NCBI RefSeq assembly: GCF_011035165.1
Contig: NZ_CP047588.1
Span: 124,001-188,000, forward strand
Source: Buchnera aphidicola (Uroleucon sonchi)
GTDB lineage: Bacteria; Pseudomonadota; Gammaproteobacteria; Enterobacterales; Enterobacteriaceae
Direction: 5' to 3'
Length of the DNA stretch: 64,000 nt
The notes under the pieces are model-generated. The model did no database searches and was not told the origin of the DNA. It was given only the letters and a program-made list of their open reading frames with translations. A program made the translations under genes and the position numbers. Shown here in pieces: positions 11,258 through 22,961 of the stretch (positions within the stretch are counted from its first letter, which is position 1; every line of letters starts with the position of its first letter).

Positions 11258-12170
11258 TTTTTTCTCTTGTGTGAATGCATAAAGGAAAACCTAATTGTTC
11301 TCTTTGATTTAAATATTTTTTTGCAATTTGAGTAGTTAATTTACGAATACGTAAAATATAATTTTGTCTTTCATTGGCTGATATAACTTTTCTTGCATCT
11401 AGTAAATTAAATATATGATTTGCTTGTAAAATATTTTCATATGCAACTAATAATAATGGTTTTGTTAACTTAATTAATTGTTTTGATTCTAGTATATATT
11501 GTTCAAAAGTGTAAAATAAAAAATCAATGTTAGAATATTGAAAATTATATTTAGATTGTTCGATTTCATTTTGTTGAAAGATATCACCATAAGTAATTTT
11601 TTTATTATTATGTATATTCCAAATAACATTATAGATATTAGATTTTTTTTGTATATGCATAGCCAGTCGTTCTAAACCATATGTTATTTCAACTGTTATA
11701 GGATTACATTCCAATCCACCAACTTGTTGAAAATAAGTGAATTGAGTAACTTCTATACCATTTAACCAAACTTCCCAACCAATACCCCATGCTCCTAATG
11801 TAGGATTTTCCCAATTATCTTCTACAAAACGTATATCATTTATTTTTTCATTAATATTTAATAAATTTAATGAATGTAAATAAAGATTCTGAATATCGTC
11901 TAAAGGTGGTTTCATAATAACTTGAAATTGATAATAATGTTGCAGTCGATTGGGATTGTCTCCATATCTTCCATCTAAAGGTCGACGACAAGCTTGTATA
12001 TATGCTGCACGTATTGGCTCTGGTCCAATAGTTCCTAAAAAAGTTTTTTGATGAAATGTTCCTGCACCAATTGGCAAATCTAATGATTGAAAAATAGTAC
12101 ATCCTTGTTGTAACCAGTATTTTTGTAAAATATCAATTAAATGATAAAAATCATTACAATTATGTTTCAT
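11232..12170 (-). CDS. glyQ: Glycyl-tRNA synthetase alpha subunit
   Basis: Catalytic subunit of the bacterial GlyRS, 312 residues against 303 in E. coli. It carries [48 protein letters not shown], the long conserved block from [17 protein letters not shown] through [12 protein letters not shown] to GLERLAM, and [11 protein letters not shown]. The extra C-terminal residues (after LGFPLC) come from reading through into the start of glyS; in E. coli the two genes do not overlap. An ancestral stop near the glyS ribosome-binding site was probably lost. The ATG is preceded by only a weak GGA. Confidence 0.97.
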   Translation of the reverse strand: MKHNCNDFYHLIDILQKYWLQQGCTIFQSLDLPIGAGTFHQKTFLGTIGPEPIRAAYIQACRRPLDGRYGDNPNRLQHYYQFQVIMKPPLDDIQNLYLHSLNLLNINEKINDIRFVEDNWENPTLGAWGIGWEVWLNGIEVTQFTYFQQVGGLECNPITVEITYGLERLAMHIQKKSNIYNVIWNIHNNKKITYGDIFQQNEIEQSKYNFQYSNIDFLFYTFEQYILESKQLIKLTKPLLLVAYENILQANHIFNLLDARKVISANERQNYILRIRKLTTQIAKKYLNQREQLGFPLCIHTREKNENTNTIN

Positions 12171-12661
12171 GTTATATCCAGATATAGAAATATATATTCT
12201 TTTCTATAATTATTCTTAATAATAGTTAAAAAATCTTATATCATAGAAAAATTTGAAAAATTTTATATTTTATATAAAAAAGATTATTATATGAAATATA
12301 AAAAGCATACAATGATATATATGAAAAATAAAGATAATTTATTAATAGTTAATTATATATAAAAATAACAAATATTTTAAGTATATAAATAAAATATTTA
12401 TAATATTTAGATTGTATAAAGATTTTTATAAAAAAATTTTTATTTTTTTACTAAATAAAATTTATTTTAATCTCAATGTTTAATCAAATTAGTATAATAT
12501 TAAATGAATTTTAATTGATTAAAATTAATTTTGTTAGTATTATATGAGTATTTTATTTGATAGATAAAATATATTGATAATAATTATGTTCAAATAAATA
12601 TAAAATTATTTTAAAATATTTAAAATTTTTTATCATTTTTATATAAATTAATAGGAACAAT
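12171..12661. other. Divergent intergenic region glyQ / nfo, no gene seen
   Basis: This 491-base A+T-rich stretch separates the divergent glyQS and nfo-rplY transcription units and must contain both promoters. Many A/T runs resemble -10 boxes, so none can be singled out with confidence. No reading frame with recognisable similarity, hairpin terminator or tRNA was seen. Confidence 0.6.
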
Positions 12662-13504
12662 ATGAATTATATTGGCGCACATATTAGTTCTGCTGGTGGT
12701 GTAGAAAAAACCATTTTACGCGCTTGTCAAATTAACGCAACAGCTTTTTCTTTTTTTACTAAAAATCAAATTCAATGGTATGCTAAGCCACTAATTCAAA
12801 AACAAATTGATTGTTTTAAAAATTTATGTATAAAATATAAATTTACACCTAATCAAATTTTACCTCATAGCAGCTATTTAATTAATCTAGGTCATCCAGT
12901 TGATGAATTATTAAAAAAGTCACAAATATTATTTTTAGATGAAATGACACGTTGTAGTCAACTTGGTTTAAATTTTTTAAATTTTCATCCAGGTAGTCAT
13001 TTAAATAAAATTACTGAATCGTCTTGTTTATCAAGAATTTCTCATTCTATTAATATGATTTTAGATCAAACACAAAATATTACAGCAGTATTAGAAAATA
13101 CTGCAGGACAAGGAACAAATGTAGGGTATTGTTTTGAACATTTAGCTGAAATTATTGATAATATTCATGATAAATCTAGAATTGGAGTATGTCTCGATAC
13201 CTGTCATTTATTTGTATCAGGATATGATTTACGAACTATACAAGATTGTAAGAATACGTTTAACAAATTTAATAATATAATCGGATTAAAATATTTAAAA
13301 GGAATACATTTAAATGATTCAAAAAAGAATATTAATAGTCGTGTTGATCGTCATGAAAGTTTAGGTCTAGGTAAAATAGGAACAGAAGCGTTTAGTTGGA
13401 TTATAAGAAATAATAATTTTTCTAATATACCTATGATTTTAGAAACTATTAATCCCAAAATATGGAAACAAGAAATTCAGTGGTTACGATCACATAAAAA
13501 ATAA
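12662..13504 (+). CDS. nfo: Endonuclease IV (AP endonuclease)
   Basis: Cuts DNA 5' to abasic sites in base-excision repair. The 280-residue TIM-barrel protein (285 in E. coli) begins [20 protein letters not shown] and keeps the three-zinc site: LNFHPGSH, the glutamate in [27 protein letters not shown], the [12 protein letters not shown] motif and the final glutamate in MILETIN. AGGAA just upstream supports the ATG. It probably shares a transcript with rplY, 45 bases on. Keeping Nfo is notable because endosymbionts lose many repair enzymes. Confidence 0.97.
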   Translation: MNYIGAHISSAGGVEKTILRACQINATAFSFFTKNQIQWYAKPLIQKQIDCFKNLCIKYKFTPNQILPHSSYLINLGHPVDELLKKSQILFLDEMTRCSQLGLNFLNFHPGSHLNKITESSCLSRISHSINMILDQTQNITAVLENTAGQGTNVGYCFEHLAEIIDNIHDKSRIGVCLDTCHLFVSGYDLRTIQDCKNTFNKFNNIIGLKYLKGIHLNDSKKNINSRVDRHESLGLGKIGTEAFSWIIRNNNFSNIPMILETINPKIWKQEIQWLRSHKK

Positions 13505-13549
13505 CACATAAATTTATATAATTTTTAATATTATAGAAGAGAATTTAAT

Positions 13550-13834
13550 ATGTTAACTTTAACTGCAGAAATAAGAAATAATAAAGGTAAAAGTGTTAGT
13601 AGAAGATTACGTATGCATAATAAGTGTCCTGGAATTGTATATGGCATTAATAAAAATAGTATTTTGCTAACATTAGATCATAATTCTCTTTTTAATTTAC
13701 AGAAAAAATCAGAATTTTATAATGAAAATATATTATTATTAATTAATAACCAAGAATATATAGTTAAAGTACATTTGATTCAAAGACATTCATTTAAATT
13801 AAAATTGCTACATATTGACTTTATATATGTTTAA
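13550..13834 (+). CDS. rplY: 50S ribosomal protein L25
   Basis: L25 binds 5S rRNA in the central protuberance of the large subunit. The 94-residue product equals the E. coli length and is the short single-domain form. It starts [21 protein letters not shown]; the N-terminal basic strand-loop and CPGIVYG are the most conserved parts, while the C-terminal half ([13 protein letters not shown]) is more diverged. It follows nfo on the same strand, with the convergent yabI 100 bases downstream; no clear terminator was found between them. Confidence 0.93.
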   Translation: MLTLTAEIRNNKGKSVSRRLRMHNKCPGIVYGINKNSILLTLDHNSLFNLQKKSEFYNENILLLINNQEYIVKVHLIQRHSFKLKLLHIDFIYV

Positions 13835-13934
13835 TGTAATTAAATCTGTTTATTTTCTAAATATGAATTCAAATCAATTGTTTTTTATAAATTTCAATAT
13901 TACACATAAAAATAAATAAATAGTTTGACATTAA

Positions 13935-14702
13935 TTATGATTTAAATAATATAGTAAATAAAATATGTCGAAACATAAACATAGTAGGATGAAATTGTAT
14001 AGCAATTAATCCTGTTATTCCAGCAGACAATGTTAAAAAAGATAAAAATCCAATTATATTTTTCTTGACAAAAATGGAATTATTTTTATTAATTTTTTTA
14101 ATTTTCCACCATTTTGATAAAAGCCATATTCCAATCCATATTAATATTGAAATTATTAATAATAGCCATTTAAAATAATTATTTTGTGAGCTTTCTGGTA
14201 TATTAATAGCGATTCCTGTAATAATACCAGGGAAAAAATATACTGGAGGCCAGAATATACATCCAATAATACTAGGATAAATAAATTTATTTAATGATAA
14301 TTTAAGCATACCACATATCATTGGCATTAATGGTCTAGTTGGTCCTATAAATCTTCCAAGAATAATAGCGATTATACTATGTTTATCTAAAACAGATGTA
14401 ATTTTATCAACTAATTTTTGGTTATTTTTTAAAAATTTTAATTTTGTTAAACAATTTTTAAAATATAATCCAAAATAGTATGATGCCCAATCACCACATA
14501 AACATCCAATACTACCAGCAATCCAGGCAGGATAAAATAATAATTTTCCATTGCCAATAAATGTACCTAATGTTGTCATTAAAATAATTCCTGGCAATAA
14601 CAGTCCTACTAAAGCAAGAGATTCTAAAAAAGCAACCATGCCAATTAATAATAAAGAATATATTGAAGATTGTGTTATAAAAAATTCTATCCAAGATTCC
14701 AT
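13935..14702 (-). CDS. yabI: DedA-family inner-membrane protein YabI
   Basis: A 255-residue DedA/SNARE-associated family protein, 254 in E. coli YabI. It has several hydrophobic segments. The family signature is present: VAFLESLALVGLLLPG, GSIGCLCGDWASYYFG, and GRFIGPTRPLMPMICGM with its conserved arginines, then GCIFWPPVYFFPG. DedA proteins are thought to act as lipid or proton-linked transporters that keep the envelope healthy; DedA members have been assigned to undecaprenyl phosphate recycling, but which role YabI has is uncertain. YabI rather than YqjA/DedA is favoured by overall similarity and by its place beside the surA block, as in E. coli. Confidence 0.92.
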   Translation of the reverse strand: MESWIEFFITQSSIYSLLLIGMVAFLESLALVGLLLPGIILMTTLGTFIGNGKLLFYPAWIAGSIGCLCGDWASYYFGLYFKNCLTKLKFLKNNQKLVDKITSVLDKHSIIAIILGRFIGPTRPLMPMICGMLKLSLNKFIYPSIIGCIFWPPVYFFPGIITGIAINIPESSQNNYFKWLLLIISILIWIGIWLLSKWWKIKKINKNNSIFVKKNIIGFLSFLTLSAGITGLIAIQFHPTMFMFRHILFTILFKS

Positions 14703-14911
14703 AATTGCTCATTATATTATATTAAAATTAAATTTTTTATACAAATATTTTATACTTTATATTTTTTTTTATACAATCTCAAGAAAAATATTATAATTTA
14801 TTTATTTGTTTTAAAAAATATAATAATTATTATATTATTAAAATAATGATAACATTATTTATTATCGCATCTTAATTATCTAGATTATTAATAAACAAAA
14901 AAAGGAGCATC

Positions 14912-16198
14912 ATGAAATTTTTTATTTTTATAATTATTTATATTTTTGGCAGCATGTTTCATGTTTCAGCTAAAACATATGTAGTAGATAAAATTGTGGC
15001 TATTGTTAATGATCAAATTATATTAGATAGTGATGTTAATCAAATTTTATCTTTTTTAAAAAAAGACAATAATGTTAATCAATTATTAAAAAAAAGTTTT
15101 TTAAAAGAAAATATTATTCAAAAATTAATTATTAATTCTTTAATACTGCAAGAAGCTAATAAAATAAACATTGTAGTAACGAAAGAACAAATTAATAATA
15201 TTATAAAAAAGATTGCTTTAAAAAAAAATATTAGTGTTGCAGAATTAAAAAAACATATTATTTCATATAATAAAGAAAATCATCATTATTATGATTATTA
15301 TATAAAAAATATTGAAGAATTATTAAAAATTAAAATAATAGAGAATTATGAACTGAATAAACGTATTAATATTTCAGAAGCAGAAATCAATGAAATGTTG
15401 AAAAAATTAATTCAATCACATAATCAATTACAAAAAATTAATTTCAGTTATATTTTTCTGCCTACTTCAAAAAAATACTCTAATCAAAAAAATCATCATA
15501 TCAAAACAATAGTAAAAAGAATTAAAGACAAAATTCAACAGGGTCATAGTTTCGAAAAATTGTTAGTTGATTTGAAAGAAGATAAAAATATTTTAGTAAA
15601 AAAAATGTTATGGATGTCTTTATTTGATATACATCACCAATTATCTCATAAATTAAATATTACTAAAAAGGGAGAAATTTTAGGGCCTATTTTAGGATCT
15701 AAAGGATTTTATATATTAAAAATACATGATATAAATAAGAATGAAAAACATATAGTTACTGAATTTCATATACAGCATTGTTTGATAAAATCATCATCCT
15801 TGAATGATTCAGAAAATAAAAAACGTATTTTAAATATATATGAAAATATTCAAAAAGGTATGTATAGTTTTGATTATGCTGTGAAGCATTTTTCTGATGA
15901 TTCTGATATATCTGATAAAACAGGTGATTTAGGTTGGGTATCAAAAGAATTACTGCATACTAATTTTAATAAATTAGAATTAAAATTTAATAAAAATCAT
16001 ATTAGTAAACCTATTAAATCTCATTTTGGTTGGCATATATTTAAATTATTAGATACACGTCAAGTAAATCAATTTTATAATTTTAAAAAACAACAAGCTT
16101 ATAGAATTTTACTAACTCATAAAAAAATATTAGCAAAACAAGAATGGATACGAGATCTAAAAAAAATATCTTATATAAAAATTATCAAATCATCATAG
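14912..16198 (+). CDS. surA: Periplasmic chaperone / peptidyl-prolyl isomerase SurA
   Basis: Guides outer-membrane proteins through the periplasm. The 428-residue length equals E. coli SurA. A signal peptide (about residues 1-21, hydrophobic, ending FHVSA-K) precedes the N-terminal chaperone domain that opens with the conserved VDKIVAIVNDQIILDSDV. Two parvulin domains follow (about 170-275 and 285-385), the second with DLGWVSKELL and KSHFGWHIFKLLD. The first parvulin domain is the more diverged, and much of the protein is lysine/asparagine-rich. AGGAG precedes the ATG. In E. coli pdxA and apaG lie among surA, ksgA and apaH; both are missing here. Confidence 0.95.
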   Translation: MKFFIFIIIYIFGSMFHVSAKTYVVDKIVAIVNDQIILDSDVNQILSFLKKDNNVNQLLKKSFLKENIIQKLIINSLILQEANKINIVVTKEQINNIIKKIALKKNISVAELKKHIISYNKENHHYYDYYIKNIEELLKIKIIENYELNKRINISEAEINEMLKKLIQSHNQLQKINFSYIFLPTSKKYSNQKNHHIKTIVKRIKDKIQQGHSFEKLLVDLKEDKNILVKKMLWMSLFDIHHQLSHKLNITKKGEILGPILGSKGFYILKIHDINKNEKHIVTEFHIQHCLIKSSSLNDSENKKRILNIYENIQKGMYSFDYAVKHFSDDSDISDKTGDLGWVSKELLHTNFNKLELKFNKNHISKPIKSHFGWHIFKLLDTRQVNQFYNFKKQQAYRILLTHKKILAKQEWIRDLKKISYIKIIKSS

Positions 16199-16246
16199 TT
16201 TAAAACATTCTTTCATAATTTTAAAAAATATATTAATTAGAATTTT

Positions 16247-17053
16247 ATGATCATAAAAAAATATAAAAAATTTTTTCCTCTTAAAAGATATGGACAAAAT
16301 TTTCTTGTGAATCAAGAAAGTATACAAAATATTATCAAAATCATAAATCCTAAAAAAACACAAGCATTATTAGAAATTGGACCTGGTTTAGGTGCATTAA
16401 CACAACCTATTTGTGAATTTTTAGATAAACTTATTGTTGTTGAAATTGATCCTAATATATTGTTATTTTTAAAAAAATGTATTTTTTTTTATAAATTGCA
16501 AGTATATTGTGAAGATGCTGTGAGTTTTAACTATCGAAATGTATTATGTTCAAAATATAAATATATTCGTATTTTTGGGAATTTACCATATAATATTTCT
16601 ACATCTTTAATTTTGCATCTGTTTCAGTATATTGATATTATTCAAGATATGCATTTTATGTTTCAAAAAGAAGTTGCTAAAAGATTAGTAGCAATGCCTG
16701 GTGAAAAATATTATGGTCGTTTAAGCATTATATCTCAATATTATTGTAATATTAAAATATTACTAAATATTCCACCTCAATATTTTAAACCTATACCTAA
16801 AGTGCATTCTATTTTTGTAAATTTAACTCCTCATACTAATTCTCCTTATTTTGTTTACAATATAAATTTATTAACGAGTATTACAAAAAATGCTTTTCAA
16901 AATAGAAGAAAAATATTGCGTCATAGTTTAAAAAAACTTTTTTCTGAAAGAGATTTAATAAAATTAAAAATTAATCCTAATTTAAGAGCTGAAAATATTT
17001 CTATTATTCAATATTGTCAATTAGCTAATCAATTATATAAAAAAAATAAATAA
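16247..17053 (+). CDS. rsmA: 16S rRNA dimethyladenosine transferase (KsgA)
   Basis: Dimethylates the two adjacent adenines (1518 and 1519) near the 3' end of 16S rRNA, a late step in small-subunit assembly. The 268-residue protein (273 in E. coli) shows GQNFLVN, the SAM-binding LEIGPGLGALTQPI, VEIDPN, the catalytic GNLPYNIST and the C-terminal NAFQNRRKILRHSL. It follows surA by 48 bases and precedes apaH. Also known as ksgA. Confidence 0.97.
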   Translation: MIIKKYKKFFPLKRYGQNFLVNQESIQNIIKIINPKKTQALLEIGPGLGALTQPICEFLDKLIVVEIDPNILLFLKKCIFFYKLQVYCEDAVSFNYRNVLCSKYKYIRIFGNLPYNISTSLILHLFQYIDIIQDMHFMFQKEVAKRLVAMPGEKYYGRLSIISQYYCNIKILLNIPPQYFKPIPKVHSIFVNLTPHTNSPYFVYNINLLTSITKNAFQNRRKILRHSLKKLFSERDLIKLKINPNLRAENISIIQYCQLANQLYKKNK

Positions 17054-17126
17054 TTTTTTAAAAATTTATTAATACGAATTATTAAGAATTTTGCTTGTCA
17101 ATTAAGAAAATATAAGGACAAAAAAT

Positions 17127-17942
17127 ATGAGCACTTATTTTTTAAGTGATATTCATGGTTGTTATAAAGAATTGAAAATGCTTTTAAAAACAGTTTTTTT
17201 TAATCATAAAAAAGATAATTTATGGATTGCGGGTGATTTAGTATCAAGAGGTCCTGATTCTCTAAAAGTTTTAAGATATCTTTATTCATTAGGAGATGCT
17301 GTTAAAATTGTATTAGGTAATCATGATATTAATTTAATTGCCGTACATGCAGGCATAAAACAAAATAAAAAAGAGAATTTTTTTGATGAATTTCTTGCTG
17401 CATCAGATAGTATAGAATTGATTGATTGGTTGCGTTGTAAGTCTCTTATTAAAATTGATGAAAATCAAAATATTATTATGTCTCATGCAGGTATCAGCCC
17501 ACAATGGGATATTAAAACAGCGAAAATGTATACGTGTGATTTTAAAAAACATTTATCTCAAAAAAATTATATTCCATTTTTAAAAAAGATCTATTCTTAT
17601 AATATAAATTTTTGGACAAATAATTTAAGTCGATATGATCAATTACGATATACTGTAAATGCTTGTACAAGAATGCGTTATTGTTATCCTGATAGTAGAT
17701 TAAATATGTTATATAAGCAATCACCAAATATTGTTCCCAAGCCTCTACAACCATGGTTTTTAATACCATCTAAAATTCCAAAAATTTATTCTATTTTTTT
17801 TGGACATTGGTCTTCTTTAAAAGGAACTATTGTTCCAAAGCCTTTTATTTCATTAGATGGAGGTTGTTGTTGGGGGGAGGAGCTCATGATGTTTCGATGG
17901 GAAGATAAAAAATGGTTTTCTCAATCTGTAATGTCATCATGA
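17127..17942 (+). CDS. apaH: Diadenosine tetraphosphatase ApaH
   Basis: Symmetrically hydrolyses Ap4A to two ADP and, in E. coli, can also remove Np4 caps from RNA. The 271-residue protein (280 in E. coli) has the metallophosphatase motifs in order: SDIHGCYKELK, GDLVSRGPDSLKVLRY, LGNHDINL, MSHAGISPQW, and the later FGHWSSLKG and SLDGGCCWG. AAGGA precedes the ATG. It converges on folA with 25 bases between them. Ap4A is a by-product of aminoacyl-tRNA synthetases, several of which are encoded in this window. Confidence 0.96.
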   Translation: MSTYFLSDIHGCYKELKMLLKTVFFNHKKDNLWIAGDLVSRGPDSLKVLRYLYSLGDAVKIVLGNHDINLIAVHAGIKQNKKENFFDEFLAASDSIELIDWLRCKSLIKIDENQNIIMSHAGISPQWDIKTAKMYTCDFKKHLSQKNYIPFLKKIYSYNINFWTNNLSRYDQLRYTVNACTRMRYCYPDSRLNMLYKQSPNIVPKPLQPWFLIPSKIPKIYSIFFGHWSSLKGTIVPKPFISLDGGCCWGEELMMFRWEDKKWFSQSVMSS

Positions 17943-17967
17943 ATATTAATTATAATTTTAATATATA

Positions 17968-18474
17968 TTATCTTGATAAAATTTCGAAAGTATAATTATA
18001 AGGATTAAATTGATTTTTGATATTATTTTTTCTAAATAAAGTTTTCCATGATGGATATAATGTATATTTAGGAAAATAAGCGTCTCCAATTGTATTAATA
18101 TCTATATGTGTTAAATATAATTTATTCGCAAAAAATAACATTTGTTTATATATTTCTTCTCCCCCGATTACCATAATTTCTTGATGATATTTTTTAGAAA
18201 TAATTATATTAGATGCTGCATTAGATATTGCATCATCTATTGAACGACACCAGATAATGTTTTTATTTTTAATTTCGCTCTTACTAATGACAATATTTCT
18301 ACGATTAGGTAAAGGTTGAGAAATAGATTCCCAAGTCATACGACCCATAATTATATTTTTATTTACAGTTTGTTTTTTAAACCATTTTAAGTCATTAGGA
18401 ATATACCAAGGGATTTGATTTTTATATCCAATAATTAAATTTTTTGATATAGCTGCAATTAAACTGATATTCAT
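17968..18474 (-). CDS. folA: Dihydrofolate reductase
   Basis: Reduces dihydrofolate to tetrahydrofolate with NADPH, needed for thymidylate, purine and formyl-methionine synthesis. The 168-residue protein (159 in E. coli) starts MNISLIAAISKNLIIGY, and has IPWYIPNDLKWF with the substrate-binding tryptophan and the catalytic acidic residue, IMGRMTWESI, PLPNRRNIVIS, IMVIGGEEIY and LYLTHID. It lies downstream of carB on the same strand with a hairpin in the spacer. Confidence 0.97.
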   Translation of the reverse strand: MNISLIAAISKNLIIGYKNQIPWYIPNDLKWFKKQTVNKNIIMGRMTWESISQPLPNRRNIVISKSEIKNKNIIWCRSIDDAISNAASNIIISKKYHQEIMVIGGEEIYKQMLFFANKLYLTHIDINTIGDAYFPKYTLYPSWKTLFRKNNIKNQFNPYNYTFEILSR

Positions 18475-18499
18475 AAAATACTAAAATTATTTTGTGTAT

Positions 18500-18527
18500 T
18501 ATAAATATGTTTTACAACATATTTATA
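18500..18527 (-). terminator. Long perfect inverted repeat between carB and folA
   Basis: TATAAATATGTT (18500-18511) and AACATATTTATA (18516-18527) are perfect 12-base complements around a 4-base loop. The hairpin lies 48 bases after the carB stop and 26 bases before the folA ATG. It is A+T-rich and lacks a strong T-run, so it could be a weak terminator of carAB, an RNA-stabilising hairpin, or an operator for folA. The length and tight loop make chance less likely. Confidence 0.5.
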
Positions 18528-18574
18528 AATATAGTTCATGATATAATAAATTAATTATGTTTTTATAAAGTAAG

Positions 18575-21500
18575 TTAAGTTTTTTTATGTATTTCTTGTA
18601 AAGAAATAATATTATTTATTGGATTATTATTTAGAGACATGATAGTAGCTAAAGCTCCATTAATCGTTGTATCATAGTGTACTTTGTATTGAACAGCATC
18701 GCAACATATTAATTTTGAATCTTTTATTGTTTGTTGTTGAGATGATGTTGTATTAATAATATAAGTATATTCTCCATTTTTTAAACGATCTTGTATATGC
18801 GGACGTCCTTCATGCACTTTATTAACTAATCTAGATGAAATACCAGCTTTTTTTAATGCTATAGATGTCTCTTTAGTTGCATCTATTTTAAATCCCATCT
18901 TTTTTAATTGTATTGCTAAATTAATAATCTTCTGTTTATCATCATGTCTAACAGAAATAAGGACTCGACCTAATTTTTGAATATTTATATGAGCACCTAA
19001 CATAGCTTTAGAAAAAGCTTCTGAGAAGTTTTTTCCGATACCCATTACTTCTCCTGTAGAACGCATTTCTGGTCCTAATACAGGATCAACACCTGGAAAT
19101 TTATCAAATGGAAGAATAGCTTCTTTGACTGAATAATATTTTGGTACAATTTCTCTAGTAAATCCTTGTTGTAATAATTTTTTTCCATACATGACTCTTA
19201 CAGAAATTTTAGCTAACGCAAGACCTGTAGCTTTTGAGACAAATGGAACTGTTCTAGATGCTCGAGGATTAACTTCAATAATGTATATTTGATCATTTTG
19301 AATAGCAAATTGGACATTCATTAACCCTCTTACTGATAAAGCAAAAGCTAATTTAATTACTTGTTGTCTAATTTTATTTTGAATATTTTTCGTTAAGGTA
19401 TATGCTGGCAATGAACATGCTGAATCACCTGAATGCACTCCAGCTTGCTCGATATGTTCCATAATACCTCCAATTAACACTTTGTCTCCATCACATATGG
19501 CATCAACATCTACTTCAGTTGCATAATTTAAATATTGATCCAATAAAATTGGAGTAGTATTATTTGGTCTTAATATGTTTTGAAAATATTTTTTTAAATT
19601 ATATGGTGTATAAATAATTTCCATTGCTCGTCCACCTAATACATAAGATGGTCTCACCATAATTGGATATCCTATTTTTTCTGCTGCTTGATAGGCATCG
19701 TTTAAATTAAATACAGTACTATTTAAAGGTTGTTGTAATTTTAATTTAGTAACAATTTTTTGAAAACGATCTCGATTTTCAGCTTGATCAATAGAATCTG
19801 AACTTGTCCCTATAATAGGAACTCCTTCTTTTTCAAAATCACGTGCTAGTTTCAAAGGTGTTTGACCGCCATATTGAATAATTACACCTATTGGTTTTTC
19901 TATTCTTATAATTTCTAAGACATTTTCTAATGTAATTGGTTCAAAATACAAACGATCTGAAATGTCATAATCAGTAGAGACTGTTTCAGGATTGCAATTA
20001 ATCATTATTGCTTCAAAACCATCCTCACGTAAAGCTTGAGCTGCATGTACACAGCAATAGTCAAACTCTATACCTTGTCCTATACGATTTGGTCCGCCTC
20101 CTAATATAACAATTTTTTTATTATTTTTTTTTGGATTAGATTCACATTCATCTTCCCATGTTGAATACATATATGCTGTTTCAGTAGAGAATTCTGCCGA
20201 GCATGTATCAATTCTTTTATATACAGGATGCAATTGTAATTGATAACGTAATTGTCTAATTTCATATTCTTGTCTTTTAGTTAATATAGCAATACGTTGA
20301 TCTGAAAAACCTTTTCTTTTAATAAAATACAAGAATTTATAAGTTAATCCAATAAACCCTTTTTGTATAATTTGTTGCTCTAATAAAATAATTTCTTCAA
20401 TTTGTATAAGAAACCACGGATCAATAAATGTTAAATTATAAACATCATTAACTGACATGCCATATCGAAAAGCATCTCCAATATACCAAATTCGTTCAGA
20501 CCCTGCATCTTGTAATTCACGTTTCATGGTAATTAAATTTTCTTCATTAAAACAAGATATTTTTGAGTCAAAACCAGTTGCGCCTACTTCTAATCCACGA
20601 ATAGCTTTTTGTATAGATTCTTGAAAAGTACGACCTATAGCCATAACTTCTCCAACAGATTTCATTTGTGTAGTCAATCTATCATCACATCCAGGAAATT
20701 TTTCAAAATTAAATCTGGGAATTTTTGTCACTATATAATCTATTGATGGTTCAAACGATGCAGTGATATTTTTTCCTGTGATGTCATTTGAAAGTTCATC
20801 TAAAGTATATCCGATAGCTAATTTTGCAGATATTTTTGCAATTGGAAAACCCGTGGCTTTAGATGCTAGAGCAGATGATCGCGACACTCTGGGATTCATT
20901 TCAATAACAATAATACGGCCATCTTTTGGATTAACTGCAAACTGTACATTTGAACCTCCTGTTTCTACTCCTATTTCTCGTAAAATAGCTATAGAAGCAT
21001 TTCTCATAATTTGATATTCTTTATCAGTTAAAGTTTGCGCAGGCGCAATAGTAATCGAATCTCCTGTATGTATACCCATAGGATCAAGATTTTCAATTGA
21101 ACATACAATAATGCAATTGTCATTTTTATCTCTCACAACTTCCATTTCATATTCTTTCCAACCAATTAATGATTCATCAATTAACAGTTCTGTATTTGGA
21201 GATAATTTTAATCCTCTTTCACATATCTTTTGAAATTCTTCATGATTATATGCAATACCTCCTCCGCTTCCACCCATAGTAAAGGAAGGACGAATAATAC
21301 ATGGAAAACCTACATACTTTAATACTGATATAGCTTCTTGCATATTATGAGCTATTCCGCATTTTGCAGTTTCTAATTGTAATTTTTTCATTGCTTGTGA
21401 AAATAATTTTCTATTTTCAGCTTTTTTGATTGCGTTAACTGTAGCCCCAATGATTTTTACATGATTTTTATTTAAAATACCTTTTTTATCTAATTCTAAA

Positions 21501-21796
21501 GCACAGTTTAATGCCGTTTGCCCCCCCATAGTTGGCAATAATGCGTCTGGATGTTCTTTTTCAATAATTTTTTCCACTGTGGTCCAATGAATTGGCTCAA
21601 TATATGTAGCATCTGACATATCCGGATCTGTCATGATAGTAGCGGGATTAGAATTAACTAGGATAATTCTATAACCTTCTTCTTTTAATGCTTTACAAGC
21701 TTGTGTTCCAGAATAATCAAATTCACATGCTTGTCCGATAATTATCGGACCAGCTCCAAGAATTAAAATTGATTTGATATCAGTAGATTTAGGCAT
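18575..21796 (-). CDS. carB: Carbamoyl phosphate synthase large subunit
   Basis: Makes carbamoyl phosphate from bicarbonate, ATP and ammonia passed from CarA, feeding arginine and pyrimidine synthesis. The 1073-residue length equals E. coli CarB. Both ATP-grasp halves are complete ([20 protein letters not shown] near the start; [19 protein letters not shown] starting the second half). The C-terminal allosteric domain is retained, with [20 protein letters not shown] and [13 protein letters not shown], the region that binds UMP, IMP and ornithine in E. coli. It follows carA by 16 bases. Confidence 0.98.
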   Translation of the reverse strand: MPKSTDIKSILILGAGPIIIGQACEFDYSGTQACKALKEEGYRIILVNSNPATIMTDPDMSDATYIEPIHWTTVEKIIEKEHPDALLPTMGGQTALNCALELDKKGILNKNHVKIIGATVNAIKKAENRKLFSQAMKKLQLETAKCGIAHNMQEAISVLKYVGFPCIIRPSFTMGGSGGGIAYNHEEFQKICERGLKLSPNTELLIDESLIGWKEYEMEVVRDKNDNCIIVCSIENLDPMGIHTGDSITIAPAQTLTDKEYQIMRNASIAILREIGVETGGSNVQFAVNPKDGRIIVIEMNPRVSRSSALASKATGFPIAKISAKLAIGYTLDELSNDITGKNITASFEPSIDYIVTKIPRFNFEKFPGCDDRLTTQMKSVGEVMAIGRTFQESIQKAIRGLEVGATGFDSKISCFNEENLITMKRELQDAGSERIWYIGDAFRYGMSVNDVYNLTFIDPWFLIQIEEIILLEQQIIQKGFIGLTYKFLYFIKRKGFSDQRIAILTKRQEYEIRQLRYQLQLHPVYKRIDTCSAEFSTETAYMYSTWEDECESNPKKNNKKIVILGGGPNRIGQGIEFDYCCVHAAQALREDGFEAIMINCNPETVSTDYDISDRLYFEPITLENVLEIIRIEKPIGVIIQYGGQTPLKLARDFEKEGVPIIGTSSDSIDQAENRDRFQKIVTKLKLQQPLNSTVFNLNDAYQAAEKIGYPIMVRPSYVLGGRAMEIIYTPYNLKKYFQNILRPNNTTPILLDQYLNYATEVDVDAICDGDKVLIGGIMEHIEQAGVHSGDSACSLPAYTLTKNIQNKIRQQVIKLAFALSVRGLMNVQFAIQNDQIYIIEVNPRASRTVPFVSKATGLALAKISVRVMYGKKLLQQGFTREIVPKYYSVKEAILPFDKFPGVDPVLGPEMRSTGEVMGIGKNFSEAFSKAMLGAHINIQKLGRVLISVRHDDKQKIINLAIQLKKMGFKIDATKETSIALKKAGISSRLVNKVHEGRPHIQDRLKNGEYTYIINTTSSQQQTIKDSKLICCDAVQYKVHYDTTINGALATIMSLNNNPINNIISLQEIHKKT

Positions 21797-21812
21797 ATTC
21801 TCTCCTAATTAA

Positions 21813-22961
21813 TTACTGAGTTTGAAATTTATGATGAATAATTAGTTGAATAAAATGATCAAATAAAGATGAAGCATCATGTGGTCCAGGGCTAGATTCT
21901 GGATGACCTTGAAAACTAAAAGCGGATTTATTAATTAAAGAAATCCCTTGTATAGTGTTGTCAAAAAGAGAAGTATGTGTGATGTTAATATTATTTGGTA
22001 AATTATTAATATCTACAGTAAAATTATGATTTTGAGATGTAATTATTACACGATTATTTTTTATATCTTTAACAGGGTGATTACCACCATGATGTCCAAA
22101 TTTCATTTTGATAATTTTAGCTCCACTAGATAAAGCAAGTAGCTGATGACCTAAGCATATTCCAAAAATAGGAATATTAATTTTTAAGAAATGTTGAATT
22201 GCATGAATAGCATAGTGACAAGGCCTAGGATCACCAGGCCCATTAGATAAAAAAATTCCATCTGGAGATAAATTCAAAACAGTTTGTGGATGAGTTTCTG
22301 CTGGTACAATGGTTAAATAACATCCTCTATCTACAAGCATGCGCAATATATTTCGTTTGACGCCAAAGTCATATACAACTATATGATATAAAATATTTTC
22401 TTTTTTTATAGAAAAAAATTTATTTTCTTTAAAAATGAAGCTACCTTCATTCCAATGATAAATTGATTTAGTAGAAACTTGCTTTGCTAAATCTAAACCC
22501 TGTAAACTTGAGAAGTTTTTCGCATAATTATATGCGATATTATAATTATCCTGTTTATCTGATATAATACATCCATTTTGTGAACCTTGTGTACGTAGAA
22601 TACGCGTTAATTTTCTTGTATCAATATCAGATATTGCAACAATATTATTTTGTTTTAAATATGATATAAAATTTTTTTGATTTCGATAATTACTCGCAAG
22701 ATGTGATATATCACGAACAATTAACCCATTTGCGTGAATTTTCGAAGATTCTGCGTCTTGTATATTAGTTCCAACGTTTCCAATATGAGGATGAGTTAAT
22801 GTGATAATTTGATGTGAATAAGAAGGGTCAGTAATAATTTCTTGGTAACCAGTAATTGATGTATTAAAAACAACTTCTCCTACAGTTTTTCCTTTTGCTC
22901 CAATAGATTTACCATGAAATTTTGTGCCATCTTCTAAAACTAGTACTGCTGATTGACTCAA
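21813..22961 (-). CDS. carA: Carbamoyl phosphate synthase small (glutaminase) subunit
   Basis: Releases ammonia from glutamine for CarB. I place the start at TTG 22961, giving 382 residues, the E. coli length, beginning [17 protein letters not shown] with GGAGG five bases upstream. The frame runs back four codons to another TTG at 22973, but that start would put the ribosome-binding site inside the gene. An ATG between them is out of frame and meets TGA after one codon. The class I glutaminase triad is present: the cysteine in FGICLGHQ and the His/Glu pair in [13 protein letters not shown]. Together with carB this forms the carAB operon. Confidence 0.93.
   Translation of the reverse strand: MSQSAVLVLEDGTKFHGKSIGAKGKTVGEVVFNTSITGYQEIITDPSYSHQIITLTHPHIGNVGTNIQDAESSKIHANGLIVRDISHLASNYRNQKNFISYLKQNNIVAISDIDTRKLTRILRTQGSQNGCIISDKQDNYNIAYNYAKNFSSLQGLDLAKQVSTKSIYHWNEGSFIFKENKFFSIKKENILYHIVVYDFGVKRNILRMLVDRGCYLTIVPAETHPQTVLNLSPDGIFLSNGPGDPRPCHYAIHAIQHFLKINIPIFGICLGHQLLALSSGAKIIKMKFGHHGGNHPVKDIKNNRVIITSQNHNFTVDINNLPNNINITHTSLFDNTIQGISLINKSAFSFQGHPESSPGPHDASSLFDHFIQLIIHHKFQTQ

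Noticed and set aside
14817..14836. 20-base perfect palindrome of A and T only between yabI and surA.
   Set aside because: It contains no G or C, so such a sequence is expected by chance in spacer this A+T-rich.
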